Source of the DNA: Physcomitrium patens
Taxonomy: Eukaryota; Streptophyta; Bryopsida; Funariales; Funariaceae
Reading direction: 5' to 3'
Length of the DNA stretch: 64,000 nucleotides
Assembly (NCBI RefSeq): GCF_000002425.4
Contig: NC_037273.1
Location: forward strand, 9,622,089-9,686,088
Shown: in pieces, positions 23,450 through 36,620 of the stretch
How the letters are laid out: the number at the start of each line of letters is the position of its first letter
Position numbering within the stretch: position 1 is the stretch's first letter
Made by a program: the position numbers and the translations under genes
The notes under the pieces: generated by a model
What the model was told of the DNA's origin: nothing
Seen by the model: the letters and a program-made list of their open reading frames with translations, nothing else
Databases searched by the model: none

Positions 23450-25530
23450 AGAATTCATCATTAGAAAATCATCCTCTTGATTAAGCCTCCAGGCGGCACC
23501 CTGGGCTCGAAGGTCGTTCAAGCGGCTTCGTTCTCACTATAGAAGCTTCTTTGGAACTGAACTCAATAGAATCAAGCAGATTCAGGAGTGTTGTAGAAAG
23601 AATAATCGTCGAGGGTCCATTCAGAAATACGTTGTTATCCCGCACTGGCGAGATTCCTCAACCTTTCTAATCTCCGCTGCATGTTTCCATTGAGAGTTCC
23701 GGGAGCCTCAATCAGGTTTCTCATTGAAGACTCGTCGCATCACCCAGTTTCGGCACTGAACCCAACATGCAGCGATGGCTGTCACCGAACCATAGATCCG
23801 AATTTTGCCTTCTTTGCACCAGACGGTAGGGCACGGGAGTGAAACTCTGCTCCCTTTGGGAGTCCAAATTGGTGGAGTCAAACTGAGCGCTGCGCTCTAT
23901 GCTGACAAGCTCACATTATCGGCTATTTGAACACTGAACCCATTTGGCCGTGTCAAGTTTCGAGGGGCTTTTTTCGTTCCTTTACACTGTAGTTAATGAT
24001 TAGGACGCAATCTATCAGCTGAGATTTGTATTCACTGTTACCGCAGGATAATGTAAATAAACAATGAGTGTAGCCTTATCAATATCCTCTGTTCTGGTTT
24101 CAAAGTGGCCTTTCGCTGTTTGCTTTCGCACTTCTCTGTTGACAGTTTGATAGGATTCTCCACTAAAGTGCTTTGTCCCCACACAAGTTACGATGCGCGA
24201 CAACCATTTCGAGGCTCGTCGACGTGGCAAAAGGTCATCCAGCTAAGCAGATGATGAAGTCACCTCAGCAGCCTCCGGTAATGGCACTGCACAGGCATGG
24301 GCACCAGGGAGCTCGCTTCTGTAACGGCAAAGCCCGTCGGTCGCCGTGTTAGAAGAGGATGCACGGAGAATGTCGATGGAAATGCATGGGATGAATGAAT
24401 GTTCATGACAGTACCTATGATGAATGTACCTGAAGGCGAAATCTCACAAGCCACGTCCTTGATTCAACACCTAATTCCGGATATCAAGAGTGAACCCCAA
24501 GAGGCCGGGAAGGCGCGGCCAATGGAGTCTCCGACGATATTCGAGCCCTCGTCCAACAGCGAACATGCTCAAGCACTTTCAGCCAGGGACAGACTTCCTG
24601 CCCGCAGAGGTCCACGCACCTCGCACACTTTGAAAGGCTGCTGGCCTGACAGGCATCCACGTCACGCTCCCTTTTAGGCACCTTCCGACACTAGGGGATG
24701 GCAACACGTCCAGTTGTGAAAAAGTAGATCTGACCTAAAAGGTGATAAGCGAACTTGTTGGCACCAGGAAGCTCCGGGAAAGTAACGTCTTTTTTTAAGG
24801 TGGGTGTCTTGATGAACACCATTTTGGGAGGATGCGGCGTCAGTCAAAAAGGTTTCAGTGCGAGGATCTCGAGGACGCAGATCAAAGGGCTTCGTCATTC
24901 GTTGGTTTGGTGCTCGTTGTGCCCCCTTCGATCCCCCCATTATGGCGATTTCTGGGCTTCGTGCATCCATCCACTCGCTGTGGCTATTCACAGCGCGCTC
25001 GCGCTATACTAGTCCGTTGGAAACTCATGGCAGGAAGATATTCCTCCTGCATCGACATCTGAAGCACACCACTGCAGCCACATCTTGTTAACGGGGTGTC
25101 TCTCTCCCGTGTCGTTCTGGAAAAACAGCTCATTCTCAATTCTCCGACGCTCGTTCTCTTAGCGAACTCTGGGAATGTGATTTGAACACAAAGGATGTCG
25201 TCGTCGTCGTCGTCATTTGTAAGTAGATCACTGTTTTGTTGCCACCATCTACTGCGTGTGGTTGTTCAAAGATCGCGTTTGTCACACCTGGTTGGGGACC
25301 CGGGAATGTGGAATTTGAAGTCTTAATTGCCTTTGCTACAGAACTAGCGTGGGTTTGCACTAATGAACAAAGACGATGTCCAACATTCTCCAATTGATTG
25401 CGTATTTTGAAAATATGTGGTGTGTATCTAAAACAATAAAGACTGAGAGGGATGAAACAGTAGCGCTTGGAATGAAGTTTCACAGGTTCAGACTGTGTGA
25501 TTAAAATACCTGTGCCTTCAAAAGCCACCC
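23450..25530. other. GC-richer island without a supported gene
   Basis: Base composition changes sharply from the AT-rich flanks to one like the GATA and DUF1475 loci. Two frames are worth noting. One is plus 24399-24677 (92 codons from an ATG, containing PDIKSEPQEAGKARP); the other is minus 25136-25528 (130 codons, ending in a Ser/Arg-rich tail after a Thr run coded by a GTC repeat at 25197-25217). I recognise neither, and both could be chance or parts of spliced transcripts. A UTR, a non-coding RNA or a decayed gene are all possible. Confidence 0.4.
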
Positions 25531-27590
25531 AGTTATTTTCTGTTGAAACATATTGTTTAATAGTGTATTTAAGTTGTAATCAAATGACATACTTATGTCG
25601 TTTTGTTTCAATCAGAGTTGTCATATTCTGGTTTCACAATGAAGAATTTATACCCTTCTACAGCGTACTACTAGACTTTATTTTTCAAAATCCAGAGCAC
25701 TTTTTAAACATACTTCATTACAGTCATTTTTTAATAACAAATACTGCTTTGAATTATCCATTTTTTTATATCTTACAAAAAAGAAATCAGAAAAATTAAA
25801 ACCCAAAAAGAAAACAAAAGAAAAAGATAACTGCAGAATGAAGAGCATGTTTATTTCTTGATGGAGTAGTTTCGAAAAGTGATGATTGATACTACCAAAA
25901 TTATAGTAGTAATAGACTCTGACAATAGTATTTAATGTCCTCAGAGTAGATATTGTATTTTTAGTCTTATTTTAGCATGTTTAATACATATGCAACACTT
26001 AGTAATGCACCAGTTTGCTTTTCCTTTTTTCTTTTTCTTTTTAAAAAGCGCTTCATGATTAAACTCACATATTATCATAGCACATGAAGATTCGTTGTGT
26101 TGGGTACAACACCTATACAATTGTATGTGTAGATATGCATGCATGGTTGCAGAAAATAGTGTATTTACTATATGGAGAGGATAATGAGTTAAAGTTTTTA
26201 TTCGAAAATCCTTAATGATAAAGTTGAAAATGTCAACATGATATTTTTGATACTAATCAGTATACCTATTTAAGTTTTAATTTTAGAATGCAAATGCTGA
26301 ATCTATAGAAAGAAAATCAAGTAATGAGAAAACTGACTCTGCTATTACTTTAAATTACCAATTAGATGTATCGCGTAGTTTGTTGGCGCAGAATAAACTG
26401 ACACTTGTATATATATATATATAAATATATATATACACCCTTTGTATGGACGTGAGGCTGAAATACTTGGTCCATGAATTCTTATGTGGCAAATACTGTG
26501 CCGTTAATTTTAACCTGGCAGCAATAAGTGACACATGCAGGTCCCCCATCAAGGGGTTCTTTGAGTGGATGAATGAAGATCATTCATTAGAATGAGAATC
26601 TGAGCTTTTGTGTAGAAAGTTTACTTGCAGATGCTGGAGGCAGAAAGCCACGTCACCACTGCTATGTCAGTCTAGACACGTCCAAAGGAAACCTTCACTA
26701 GTGGATGAAAACAATGAATTGGCGAAAACTCATTTTACCCAAAAAAAAAATACCTTCCATCCATCAGCCCGCTATCACAAACATACCCCAATTCTATGTT
26801 GGTCAAATATGGTCCCCTTTCAATATGTTTTCCCACACATCTTCAATCTATTTCAAAAGCTCACAACTAAATTAATACAGTTTCAGAAGGCATCAGTCAA
26901 CCATTTGGAAGATGTAGTGGAAGTATCACCTTTTAAAAGAGTGAGAAAAGTTGGAGTCAACTCAATTGAAGTGGATAGTTCAACACCATTATTTTCTGTA
27001 CGTGCTCACTATCACACCCAAACACAGAAAGAAATAATAATAATGATGATGATGATTTCGATAAAATAAATTAGAAAATGGTGTCTTGCTTGTTGTCAAG
27101 TTAGTGAAAAAACTGTGATGTTTCAACAAATAAGTGTTTGATTTTCAAAATAAAAATAGAGAATAGTTAATGCTACATCCCCAATTGATATTGCTACATC
27201 CTAAGTAAACTCCACGTAAACAATTATAAATATATATTTAGAAAGGGTGGTGGTCAATAGGGAACCAATGTATATTTTTTGAAAAAAAAAATTGTGATAT
27301 ATATATATATTTGCCTAACAAACTGTTTAATTTGAAAGCCTTTTTTTTGGATGCCAAAAATGCAAAAAACTTTTTGAGAAAGTGTTATTCTATCTATGAG
27401 TCAATATTGGGCTGCCAAACATGCCCTAAACATAGAAACACACTATGTAGTCAATTTAAGTTGTGTGGAAATCACATGAGGTGCAACACTATCAATTATG
27501 GATACAGTGTTTACAATTCTCTAAAAATGTTAAAAACAAGTTTCAACTTTTATGCCAAAGTACATACACACACCTACATGTCCCTCCATT
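25530..27590. other. Intergenic, moderately AT-rich, no gene recognised
   Basis: Contains TA microsatellites at about 26407-26435 and 27296-27310. The plus-strand frame at 26608-27069 (153 codons) has no recognisable motif and ends in a low-complexity Met/Ile tail, so I do not call it a gene. Confidence 0.5.
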
Positions 27591-29040
27591 GATGGAGAGG
27601 ACAATAGAAACTACAGTCACCGATAGGCACAGTCTTAATCATATTCCATCCAATTTCAAGTTCCTCAAGGGAGTGAGATTGCACACTAAAGGGGGCAACC
27701 ATGCATTTGGGATGCTGCCCAGACAGGAACAGGCTTGGCATCTGGTGGTCTCATATTATCCTCCAAGCTCGGGTCCCATTCACACTACCGCGTAGAACCA
27801 CAAGAGCACCACCCACAGCAGAAGAGTCTCTTCCTCAAGTTGATTAGACACAACCTCGAAACAAAGCTCGCGACGCTTCTTGCGATCGGAGCCTTTTTAA
27901 GAAGCGACGATCGAAGGGATCGGGCGAAGACTAGAAAAGGTGAAGTAGAAGCAGGAGCAACTGCAGTTACTCGCGGGGGGTCGAATAGGATTCTACCTAG
28001 TTGTTGTTAAGCTCGAATGACTCGGATACTCAGCGATCGGGTGCGCGAGCATTCGGGGCCAAGAATGGAAAGAAAACGAAAAGGGCTGGGGTTGGGGTCG
28101 GGAGAGATCACCGCTAGCAAGGCGTGAAGAGGTGGGATTAGGTCTTCATAATGACGGGCCTGCAGAAAATGGATGGTAGGGCAACGGCGACGAAGAGATA
28201 AGGCCACGGAACGGATGAAGGGAGCGGATGGCGCGATGGCCAGATGAATGTGGGAGCTGGGGCGGTGAGGGTGATCGCTGGGTCGGAGGAGGCACAGCAG
28301 TCTGAGGTCGAATCGCGCGAGGGTTGTGCCCGATGGAGAATGTATGGATCCATGTCCACAGACTATTAGATAACGTACAGTGCGGGACGATTGGACGGCC
28401 CCCTTTGCGCCGCTATTCTTTGCTTTCGCTCCGGTCGTTCTTAACTTAGAATCGCCTGCTTTTTCGATCTGCCCGTCGCTGCAAGTATAGATACTGCTGT
28501 GATCCTTTGTTTCGGGTGTGCAATCATTTTCGTCTCAGACTGTTTGTTGGCGGTAGATTCCTTCCTGCTGAGGTGAGGTAGTCGATCAATCGGTGTTGGC
28601 TGATCGGATAGGGTCTGGATATCACAGTAGCTGCAGTCGTAAAGATTGTAAGAGGAATTGTGACCGAGTGGGGCTTGTGATTCCATGGATAGTGACTGCC
28701 TGCGTGGGAACGGAGGGGGCCAGTCTGGGTTGGTGACAGATTCTCAGGTTGGAAGTGTGGGGTCACTTACCATGAGGCGGCGAATGAAGGTATGAGAGGA
28801 GCTCTTAGAGCGGGAGTATCGTGAATGGATGGGAGTGGAAGATTGTTGGGCCCACGGGTTTTGAGTGATCGAGTAGCTATTGAGTGAAGCAGTGGGCGAC
28901 ACGAGGTTCGCAACGATTTTGTTACAGCATACTGGCGAGGGCTTTAGGAAATCTGCGTTGATTACGAGGCTACATCGGTAGAACCAAGATAGATTGTGAG
29001 ATCAACGTGAACTGAGTGAAGAAATCGTTTTACATCGAGA
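27590..29040 (+). promoter_or_regulatory. Upstream region and probable 5' leader of the GATA gene
   Basis: GC-richer sequence leading into the GATA start codon. An in-frame stop (TGA 29017-29019) directly upstream supports the start at 29041. Several short upstream ATG frames exist, so the leader could carry uORFs if transcribed. No clear TATA box; the transcription start cannot be placed from sequence alone. Confidence 0.4.
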
Positions 29041-30457
29041 ATGGTGGGCGTACAAGGTGCTGGGAGCCCAAGAGCTAGAGGGCCTTGCGGTTCAGACTCA
29101 CCTGCTGAAACGGAGGATCCCAGCTACTGTAATCTTTCACTTGCTGTGGACTGCACCCTTTCGCTAGGGTCGATCGCATCGCGGACAGACATCCCTTCCC
29201 TGCTCTCGCGCGCCGGATCGCCTGAACAGGACCTCGCTTGGTCGCTGTCAGTGCGATCGGAGGTGGTGGAACGCGACCGAAGTGATCAGGACATGTCGTG
29301 GGGTGGTAGTAGTAATCACAGTGATCATGATGTCTCCCCCGAGTACTATCCTCAGGTAGGTAGTGGTTTAGAATTTTGGGATAAGGTTTCCAATTTCTTT
29401 AGGATGATCGGATATTCTCAAGACGATTGAATTGTTTATTGAGGTCTCTGTGCTCGCAATCAATGGCGAGTGGTGCAATGTGCGTGTTGTTACTGACTGG
29501 ATCTCATGGCTTTGGTTTACCGGTTTGACTTGGAGTTCGCACTTGTACCAAATATTTGGGTTACCCTATCCTCTTTTCATCTGATCGTTTCTCGATTACC
29601 TGCAGGTTTCTGAAAGGGGAGGGCGCCTTACTAGTGGAGGTAGAAAGAGTTTTAAGGCATGGCCACGGTCGTCTGCGATATCATACAAGAATGACGTTAA
29701 TACCTCTAAAGCATTGTATAGCATGGTAGAGGATCAGACGTGTGGTAATCGTTCCATACGACAACCATGGCTGCCCGACTATTTAGCTTCGAGTGCCGCG
29801 GTGGAGGCTAAACCTGCTTCCAGACTCGAGCAAGATGGCGATGGCTGTGCACGTGTGTGTGCCCATTGTGGTACGTCGAAGACGCCTCTCTGGAGGAATG
29901 GACCTGGTGGACCAAAGGTATTTATTGCAGCTTATTCTCTTTATCTTCTCGAAAATTTATCTGAAATAATGTGTAATGTGTACCTATGACGGGTGTTGAA
30001 AGCGAATTCTAACGATCCTTTGTTTTTGTTTGTTTCCCCGCAGTCTCTTTGTAATGCCTGCGGGATTCGCTTCAAGAAAGCTGGGCGAAGGTCAGCTGCC
30101 AATGGTTCATCCGAATCGCAGACTCCTCACCCTGGCGTTACTAAGGTTGCGAAGCGGAAATCTGCGAACGATGATCAGCATTACTGGGTGTTTCCTCCTG
30201 AAGCAAAATCAAGGAAGAGAAGCAGGGGTTCTCTACTTCGGACGTCAGAGAGTCTTTTATCCGAAAGTTGTATGACATGGCAATCTCCCTTGTTTGCATC
30301 CTCGCCCAAGAGTACATTGCACCGAGATTTCCGAGCCTCACCAGTCGTCCGCATCCAAGATAAGGAGTTGAATATGCATGTGGGTTCATTCTCTTCAGAC
30401 GAAGAAGAAGGAGCTGTGCTGTTGATGGCACTCTCATGCGGCATGGTGAACGCCTGA
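29041..30457 (+). CDS. B-class GATA zinc-finger transcription factor with LLM domain (3 coding exons)
   Basis: Coding exons 29041-29355, 29606-29917 and 30044-30457, all phase 0, give 346 residues. Donors are CAG|GTAGGT and AAG|GTATTT; acceptors are TGCAG|G and CGCAG|T. The zinc finger is C190-x2-C193-x18-C212-x2-C215 (CAHC ... CNAC); the 18-residue spacing and TPLWRNGPGGPK are typical of plant GATA factors. The second intron splits the finger after GGPK. Basic stretches follow (KVAKRKS, KSRKRSR). The C-terminus GAVLLMALSCGMVNA carries the Leu-Leu-Met motif at 335-337 that marks LLM-type B-GATAs (GNC/CGA1 relatives). In flowering plants these regulate greening, chloroplast development and growth. 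It should act in the nucleus on GATC/GATA-type sites. The start is supported by an upstream in-frame stop and an A at -3/G at +4 context. The N-terminal 185 residues are Ser-rich and not recognisable. Confidence 0.9.
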
Positions 30458-31950
30458 CCTTGTTAGGTCGTACTATTCTGGGTCATGTTTGAAATGCACC
30501 AAATTTGGTCGCATAAGGCTTTGTAAATACATTCAAGAGAACTTATTTCCATAGTTGATCGAGTTTAGTTGAAGAAATCGGCGACTCTCTTAAATGCTTG
30601 GCAGCCACTTAGCTATACTCGTAGTTTGTTCTTGGAGTAGCCATGGCTTTTTCTGCAGTGGAGTAGACACTACATACCTTTTGTGGCTGATCCTCAGAAG
30701 TGCACTGATGATAAATTTTGCCTGTTTCCGATTGTAATGTAGGTAGTGGTATCTATTTGGTTTTGGTAGCAAAGATTAGTCCAGCAATGTTTAGCTGAGA
30801 TTTCCACCAGCTTCCTCTTTTCATCTTTTCGATGAAGGAAGTTGATGTTGAGGTAGGAAAATTTTCAAATGAAAGAAATTCAGTCCTCTTTTGCACATTC
30901 CTCTAATTGATATTGCTGTATTCATTAGTTACATATGTTGCCCTGGGGGATTAAAAATGAAATATTGTAGTACAGTTTGGAATGACCTTATTTTCCTATT
31001 ATGAATTGACGCAATGCACAATTGAAGCTTGCATCTAATATCCGAGCGGATAAGTTCGAACATGCTTGTTTGACTTGTAGCGGTTGAAATTATTTGCTGA
31101 ACATAACCCTCTTCAACATTCCACCCTAACGGTCGCTGGTCGACTACAGGGAAACAAGGTTCGTCTGCTCTTGCAAGCAGTAGACAATGGCACAGTAACT
31201 AGGAACTTGTGATTGGTAAACGAAAGTTGCAATGAGAAATCTGTACATGACTGGTGGCTTTGGAATCTTGAGGATTAGAACTGACTGGGAGGAATCCATG
31301 ACAACCCCCTAAACCCACGCGTTCCTTCCACTTTCATAGTGCATCAGAGATAACATGTCGTTGTGCAAGAGAGCAGTACTTCCACATACTGCTCTCTTAC
31401 ATTGTGCTACTCTTCTTTGACCTGCAACTGTGTCGGAGTTTACCAGCACGGTACGAAACTAAATCCAAGTGATATCCACTCCTACCACTGTGCTTAAACT
31501 AATTTCAAGGATTTTTTTTGTTCAGTTGATCTTGCAACGATATCTTACCTGATACCTCTGCACTGAGCTTTTCTGCTTCAATATTCATCCAGCTCTGACC
31601 AATGCAATATGAAACATTTATTAACACTTGAAGAAATGCGACGAGTGAGAGTTCCAGGAGTTAGATAGGGAATCTTGCTGACCTAAGTAAGCAAAAACCA
31701 ATTCAATATGCACACATCCCTGATGCATACTCTCACGTGTTCAAATTCCCCACAAGTTGAGCAACAACACAGTTAACCATCACTTTGCTTCCATGCAGGT
31801 TCCCACTTGACAACACTCTCATAGACAAGAAGTTTCTATGTAAAACCTTGTTCTTCTAAACTTTGGAATTTCATAGGCGACATGATAAAAATGTTAAAAG
31901 CTCTAGTTGTATATAAAATCAAGGTTGCAGAGGTGCTTCTCTACATTTGT
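30458..31950. other. 3' flank of the GATA gene
   Basis: Mixed composition grading into AT-rich DNA. Probably holds the 3' UTR. No poly(A) signal can be assigned with confidence. A perfect 11-bp hairpin lies at 31368-31397. No second gene recognised. Confidence 0.4.
31368..31397. repeat. Perfect 11-bp inverted repeat, 8-nt loop
   Basis: agagagcagta ... tactgctctct, separated by cttccaca. Some weaker pairing extends outward. Confidence 0.8.
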
Positions 31951-32683
31951 TAATTTTAACATGGTTGAATATTTTTAAGAAAATTATTTCAATTTTTTTA
32001 TTAATTTTGTTGTTAATTTTAATTTAATTATTAAAATTTAAAATAAAATATTAACTTATTATTTTTTATTATTATTTTACTTAACTAATGAATGATTTTT
32101 TAAATATATATTTAAAATCTTAAGCAATATATTGATAATCATAATTTAGAGTTTATAGTGTATACAAGTTGAAATCAACAGTATGGTAGAAGTAAATAAG
32201 GAATTGTTAAGTTAGAGTGAACTACTACAAATTAATTTTGATACTAGTGAACATAATCAATATAGTAGTATAAATAATGCAAACTCTCTTATTAGGACTC
32301 AAGTTGATAATTATTAAATATTTGAAATTTTATATTTGTAGACATAGAGAATTTTTAGGGGTGGCAGGGTTGGTTAAAGAGGCCAAGGTACTATGGTTAA
32401 GGTAGGATGAAGAAAAGACCATTGAGGTAGAGAGGGGCAACTTAGATAGAATTGTTGACATGATAAAGATGAATATGGAGAACAAGATGTATCTCTTAAA
32501 TAACCATGATATGGAATACATCCCAAGCATTTAATTTACATTAGAATATATTAGCCATCAATATTTGCAACTACTACCATCAAGGCAATTCTTGAGCAAC
32601 ATTGTCAATGTAAGAAGAAATTATTCATGGATAATGAACAAATAAGATTAGCATTAATAAAGTATGAAGAGTGTAGAAGCATT

Positions 32684-32719
<36 letters not shown>

Positions 32720-34080
32720 ATTCTATAAACAACTTTTAAAGAGTAGTATTATAGAATGCAATCATTCAAAAATGCTAACTATAGGGAAAGAAAGTAAGCT
32801 TATAAAATGTATTTTTTCCATGTATGATAAGAGTCTAGATTTGATGCCTATAGTTTTGAAAATGAAGGGTTTTAAAATAATTAAGACTTAATGCACTGTA
32901 TTTAAAAATGAGATTGCTTATGACAAATGTTTGAATTGATTAAAAAACTATCACTTGAAGCTCACAATGAGAAAATAAAACCTTTTTTGAGAGCCTTTAT
33001 ATCCATCTCTAAAGAAAGTTGCTACTTTTTTAATACCCTAAAACTTACACTTATTTCAAATCATTAATCCTAAATTCTAAATCTTATTTCTAAATCTTAA
33101 ATCTTAAATTTTAATTTATTCAAGATTTTATTTATTAAAAAAAAATGTAAGTTTAAGGATTCTAAAGGATTGATGTGATCACACTTAAGCGACTATCAAC
33201 TTGTAGCTTTTTTTAAGGAGGGTATATACCAATTTATTAGGAAGACAAATATATAAAAGATATGGATGTCACACATCATGCTACTATTAAAAGAGATTTT
33301 TTGCTTCCATCCATGCAACAAGTACAACAAGTGCCTTTATTATCTAACATAATCTCTTTATGCAAGTCTTTTGAAGCCAATTCTCTAAATATGCTAAATA
33401 AATTAATTAAAGATTTCAAAGAATATATATATATATATATATATACATTTTATGTACCAATATGGAGGTTCAAATCTAAGATCCCTTAGGTACTATCCAA
33501 GCACATTATCATCCATTCATCACTACAAGCTCCAAGTCACCATTTGATGTCAAAACCCTCAAATCTTCTTTCTATAAGCTTCATTCTTAACTTCTTCATA
33601 TTTTTTAAATCTCTATTTTTCACAAATTATAATTTATTTTTCTACCAAATTTTTTACACATATTTATAAGATTATTAAAAAATTATCTACAAAGTTTTAT
33701 TTTAAGTAAATACTCTAATAATTAGTTATCTTAAATCCTAATTTCCTTCTATAAATCTTATTTTTTAATAAAAACTATGATATTTTGTTCTAATAGAATT
33801 TATATATCTATTTATATATTTACTAAATATACTATCATTAATCTTTATTCTAATCTATTTTTTAATTAGTTAGCTACTTTTAAAACCAAATTCTCTCTTA
33901 AGCACTTCATTTAATAAATAAAATATAAACCAAGAAACCAATGTATTTATAGTCTTTAGTTAATTTTTAAATATTATATGAAATTTTGGTATAACACTCA
34001 CTACTTCTAATCTTGCATATTTTTTGGTATGTACCATTAATATTTTTTATTTAAATTTTATTAAAGATTATTTTTTAAAT
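31950..34080. other. AT-rich, no gene recognised
   Basis: Contains (AT)n at about 32687-32716 and (TA)n at about 33424-33445. Short frames only; nothing matches a known TE or gene family. Confidence 0.5.
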
Positions 34081-34289
34081 TCTTCATTTCTTTATTCTTC
34101 TTCCTGATGTTATAAAGAGCCAATAAAATCTTCTTTGTTGAATCTTACATTTCTTTGTTTAAAACCTTTAATCTCTTTCTTGCTATTGGATCTTAATAGT
34201 GGTTCGAACTAATTCATACAAATAATAAGTAGCATTGTCATAGACCATAGATACTACATAAGATCCAAATTATTTTTAATTATAGACCA

Positions 34290-34390
34290 TCCAATAATGA
34301 GAAAAAAAGTCTCAATAAAGTCTATGCCTCTTCTTTGTTTGAATCCTCTTGTAATTAATCTTGCCTTCTTCCTGTTTGGTTGTTTGTTGA
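34290..34390 (-). pseudogene. Copia RT N-terminal motif
   Basis: The minus strand reads KARLITRGFKQRRGIDFIET, the signature block at the start of copia RT (KARLVARGFKQ...GIDF-ET). Confidence 0.75.
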
Positions 34391-34803
34391 TTCTAGGTTT
34401 TAATTTGAATATCTACTTTGATACTATGGAACGCTTTTTTTCAGATAATTCTTCTAATATCCAAGTATTATTACTTAAAATAGAATATATACACTCTTCT
34501 ATTAATTTTTTCTAACTTAGATAATTATAAGTTTGTATAAAGTCAATGTTTTCACCTTATCAATTAACTTCTTCATTTTTTGTAGAATAAGCATTGAGAC
34601 TTTTCAAATTCAATTGATATAAGTAATAATCTTTAATTAAGACATAAATATAATAATTTTCTAAATTAATAATTTATTTTTTAGCTCTCATGGATTTACA
34701 AACAATAAGGAAAATTTTGAAAAAAGAATCAAGACTATGTTCATTAATACAATTTTAATCTATTATTCTTGATGTTGAAAATGCTTGTCATAAATTCATT
34801 CCC

Positions 34804-34998
34804 TTACACATTTTTTGTTGGTGTTGTTGTTATCTGTTTAATAGAAGGCGGATTAGATTTTTTTACTATTTTATTAGATACTATGTTTTGATTAATGAAT
34901 AAATCAAAGCTTCTTTTTAATAATGGATTCAAGGACAAAATAAGTTTTGGATTGAATTTTTCTTTGTTAAAGATAACATATCTGGAAATAATTATCAT
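34804..34998 (-). pseudogene. Copia integrase C-terminal segment
   Basis: IISRYVIFNKEKF is the conserved copia block between integrase and RT (IISRDVIFDE). It continues in a low-complexity Asn/Ser/Pro tail. Confidence 0.65.
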
Positions 34999-35099
34999 TT
35001 AATTGAAGGGTCATAGTAGCAATATGTTTGGATGTTTTTGTCATAGCCTATGAATAATGTAAATAAATCTTTTGAATCTAACTTATTTTTTTGTAAATT

Positions 35100-35640
35100 A
35101 AGAATATATGACAATGTGCCACACAATTAAAAATTTGATAGTAAAATAAGTCAGATTTGTGTCAAATAAATGCTTTATCTAGAATTAAACATCTTAAAGC
35201 TTTTGCTAAGAATCTATTGTGTATATAATTCACAGTTTTTGCAGATTCTTCCTGTAGATATTTAGGTGCTTTTTTTTTTATAATAACACTTCTTATTTCT
35301 TCTAATTTAGACTTATTGTTTATCCTATTAGGCTATTTTGTTGAGGACAGTATGTTGAAGTAAGTTCTTTTTTAATCCTTTCTTATTTGCAATAACTTTA
35401 AAATTTGGATAGATATTTACCTCCACAATCTATTCTTAAACATTCAGTTTTTTACTAAATTTAATTTTTTTTGAACTTGTCAAATATTTCTTTACTTATC
35501 TTATAAAAAATATTACCAAGTCCTTTATTTGTAATCATCAATGAATGTTAAGATAAATTTGTTGTTATTCTTGACAAAATCAATAAAGAACTATATAAAT
35601 CAAAATGAACTATTTCCAACTATCTTATTATAAACAGACT
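35100..35640 (-). pseudogene. Copia integrase core remnant
   Basis: The minus strand gives FILTFIDDYK-RTWVYFL, then CLRIDCGGKYL-like, then TYCPQQNSLIG-like, and APKYLQEESAKTVNYIHNRF matching the PKYLWAEAVNTA-YI-NR block. Several stops and frameshifts. Confidence 0.7.
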
Positions 35641-35929
35641 TCTTTTCTTAGGAATATATTTCCTATATAATTTTCCATATATATATATATATATATATAT
35701 AACTTTCAAAAACTTCTTTCCATAAGAATGGTTGTGATATCCTACCAATTAGTCCTTTGTTAAATATGTAATAGAATTTCATAAATTTAAAATAACCAAA
35801 CCTCTTATCTCAAAGTCAAATAATATTTTTAGCAACATAAAGTATTTTTGGTCCATGTATCTTATTTGTTGTTTTGTTGATGCTTGGAATATTATCTTCT
35901 TTTGGCAATGAAGTAGCCAAAAATAAGAT

Positions 35930-35972
35930 TTTTGTTTTTTGTTTTGTTTTGTTTTGTGTTTTGTGTTTTGTG

Positions 35973-36003
<31 letters not shown>

Positions 36004-36010
36004 TTTGATA
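35930..36010. repeat. (GTTTT)n microsatellite
   Basis: Runs of gttttgttttgtgttttg ending in a T tract. Confidence 0.85.
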
Positions 36011-36259
36011 TAGTAAAGTTTATTTTTTTCTCAAATAACTTATATTTATATAATCTTTGGATTTTTTTTATCAAATATATAACAAGATGTGGAATTGAAT
36101 AAAATAATGAGTCCTAAATTTGTAAAATTTCCAACTCATAATAAATTTGTTTTAACACTAAGAATATAAAGAAAATTTTTATATTTATATTTCTAGATAA
36201 ATTTTCAAGAGATATATTTCTATATTCAAGTACAAGAAGGTTTGTTCTTCTACAAATTT

Positions 36260-36620
36260 TAATATTAAAAATATTTAATTCTTCTATTTATAATAGCAAC
36301 TTTTCATTTCTAGTTACGTATGAACTTGTTCTAGAGTCTAAGAACCATCTGTTTTCAGAATCAAATGCATTAAAATATACATTTATTGTAGCTTCAATTG
36401 AAAGATCCATTAAATAGTCTACTTCATCATTATCTTTTACTACGTCGGTATGGTTGTTTTTTTTTTTTTTTTTTTTTTTTTTTTCTTTCTTTCATTCTTG
36501 ATAGTTGTAATTGTAGTTGTTTAATTTGATTTTTTAAGTTCTTGACATCCCATTCTCGGGAAAAATAAACTAGTTTGCTATATTTGTAGAAAGTGATGTA
36601 TTATTTTAATCCCTGTTTTA
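36260..36620 (-). pseudogene. Copia protease and gag zinc-knuckle remnants
   Basis: RWFLDSRTSSYVTRNEKL (about 36375-36300) is the copia protease active-site block WxLDSGASxHMT with the Gly lost. Upstream, YKYSKLVYFSREWDVKNLKN (about 36600-36540) is a knuckle that has lost its Cys residues. Confidence 0.65.

Noticed and set aside
26608-27069. 153-codon plus-strand frame
   Set aside because: No motif, no supporting splice or codon pattern, and a low-complexity end (IIIMMMMIS).
30141-30444. Minus-strand frames of 87-98 codons inside the third GATA exon
   Set aside because: Antisense shadows of a well-supported coding exon.
35892-36074. Minus-strand frame with KQNKTKHKTQNTKQNKTKNK
   Set aside because: Translation of the (GTTTT)n microsatellite.
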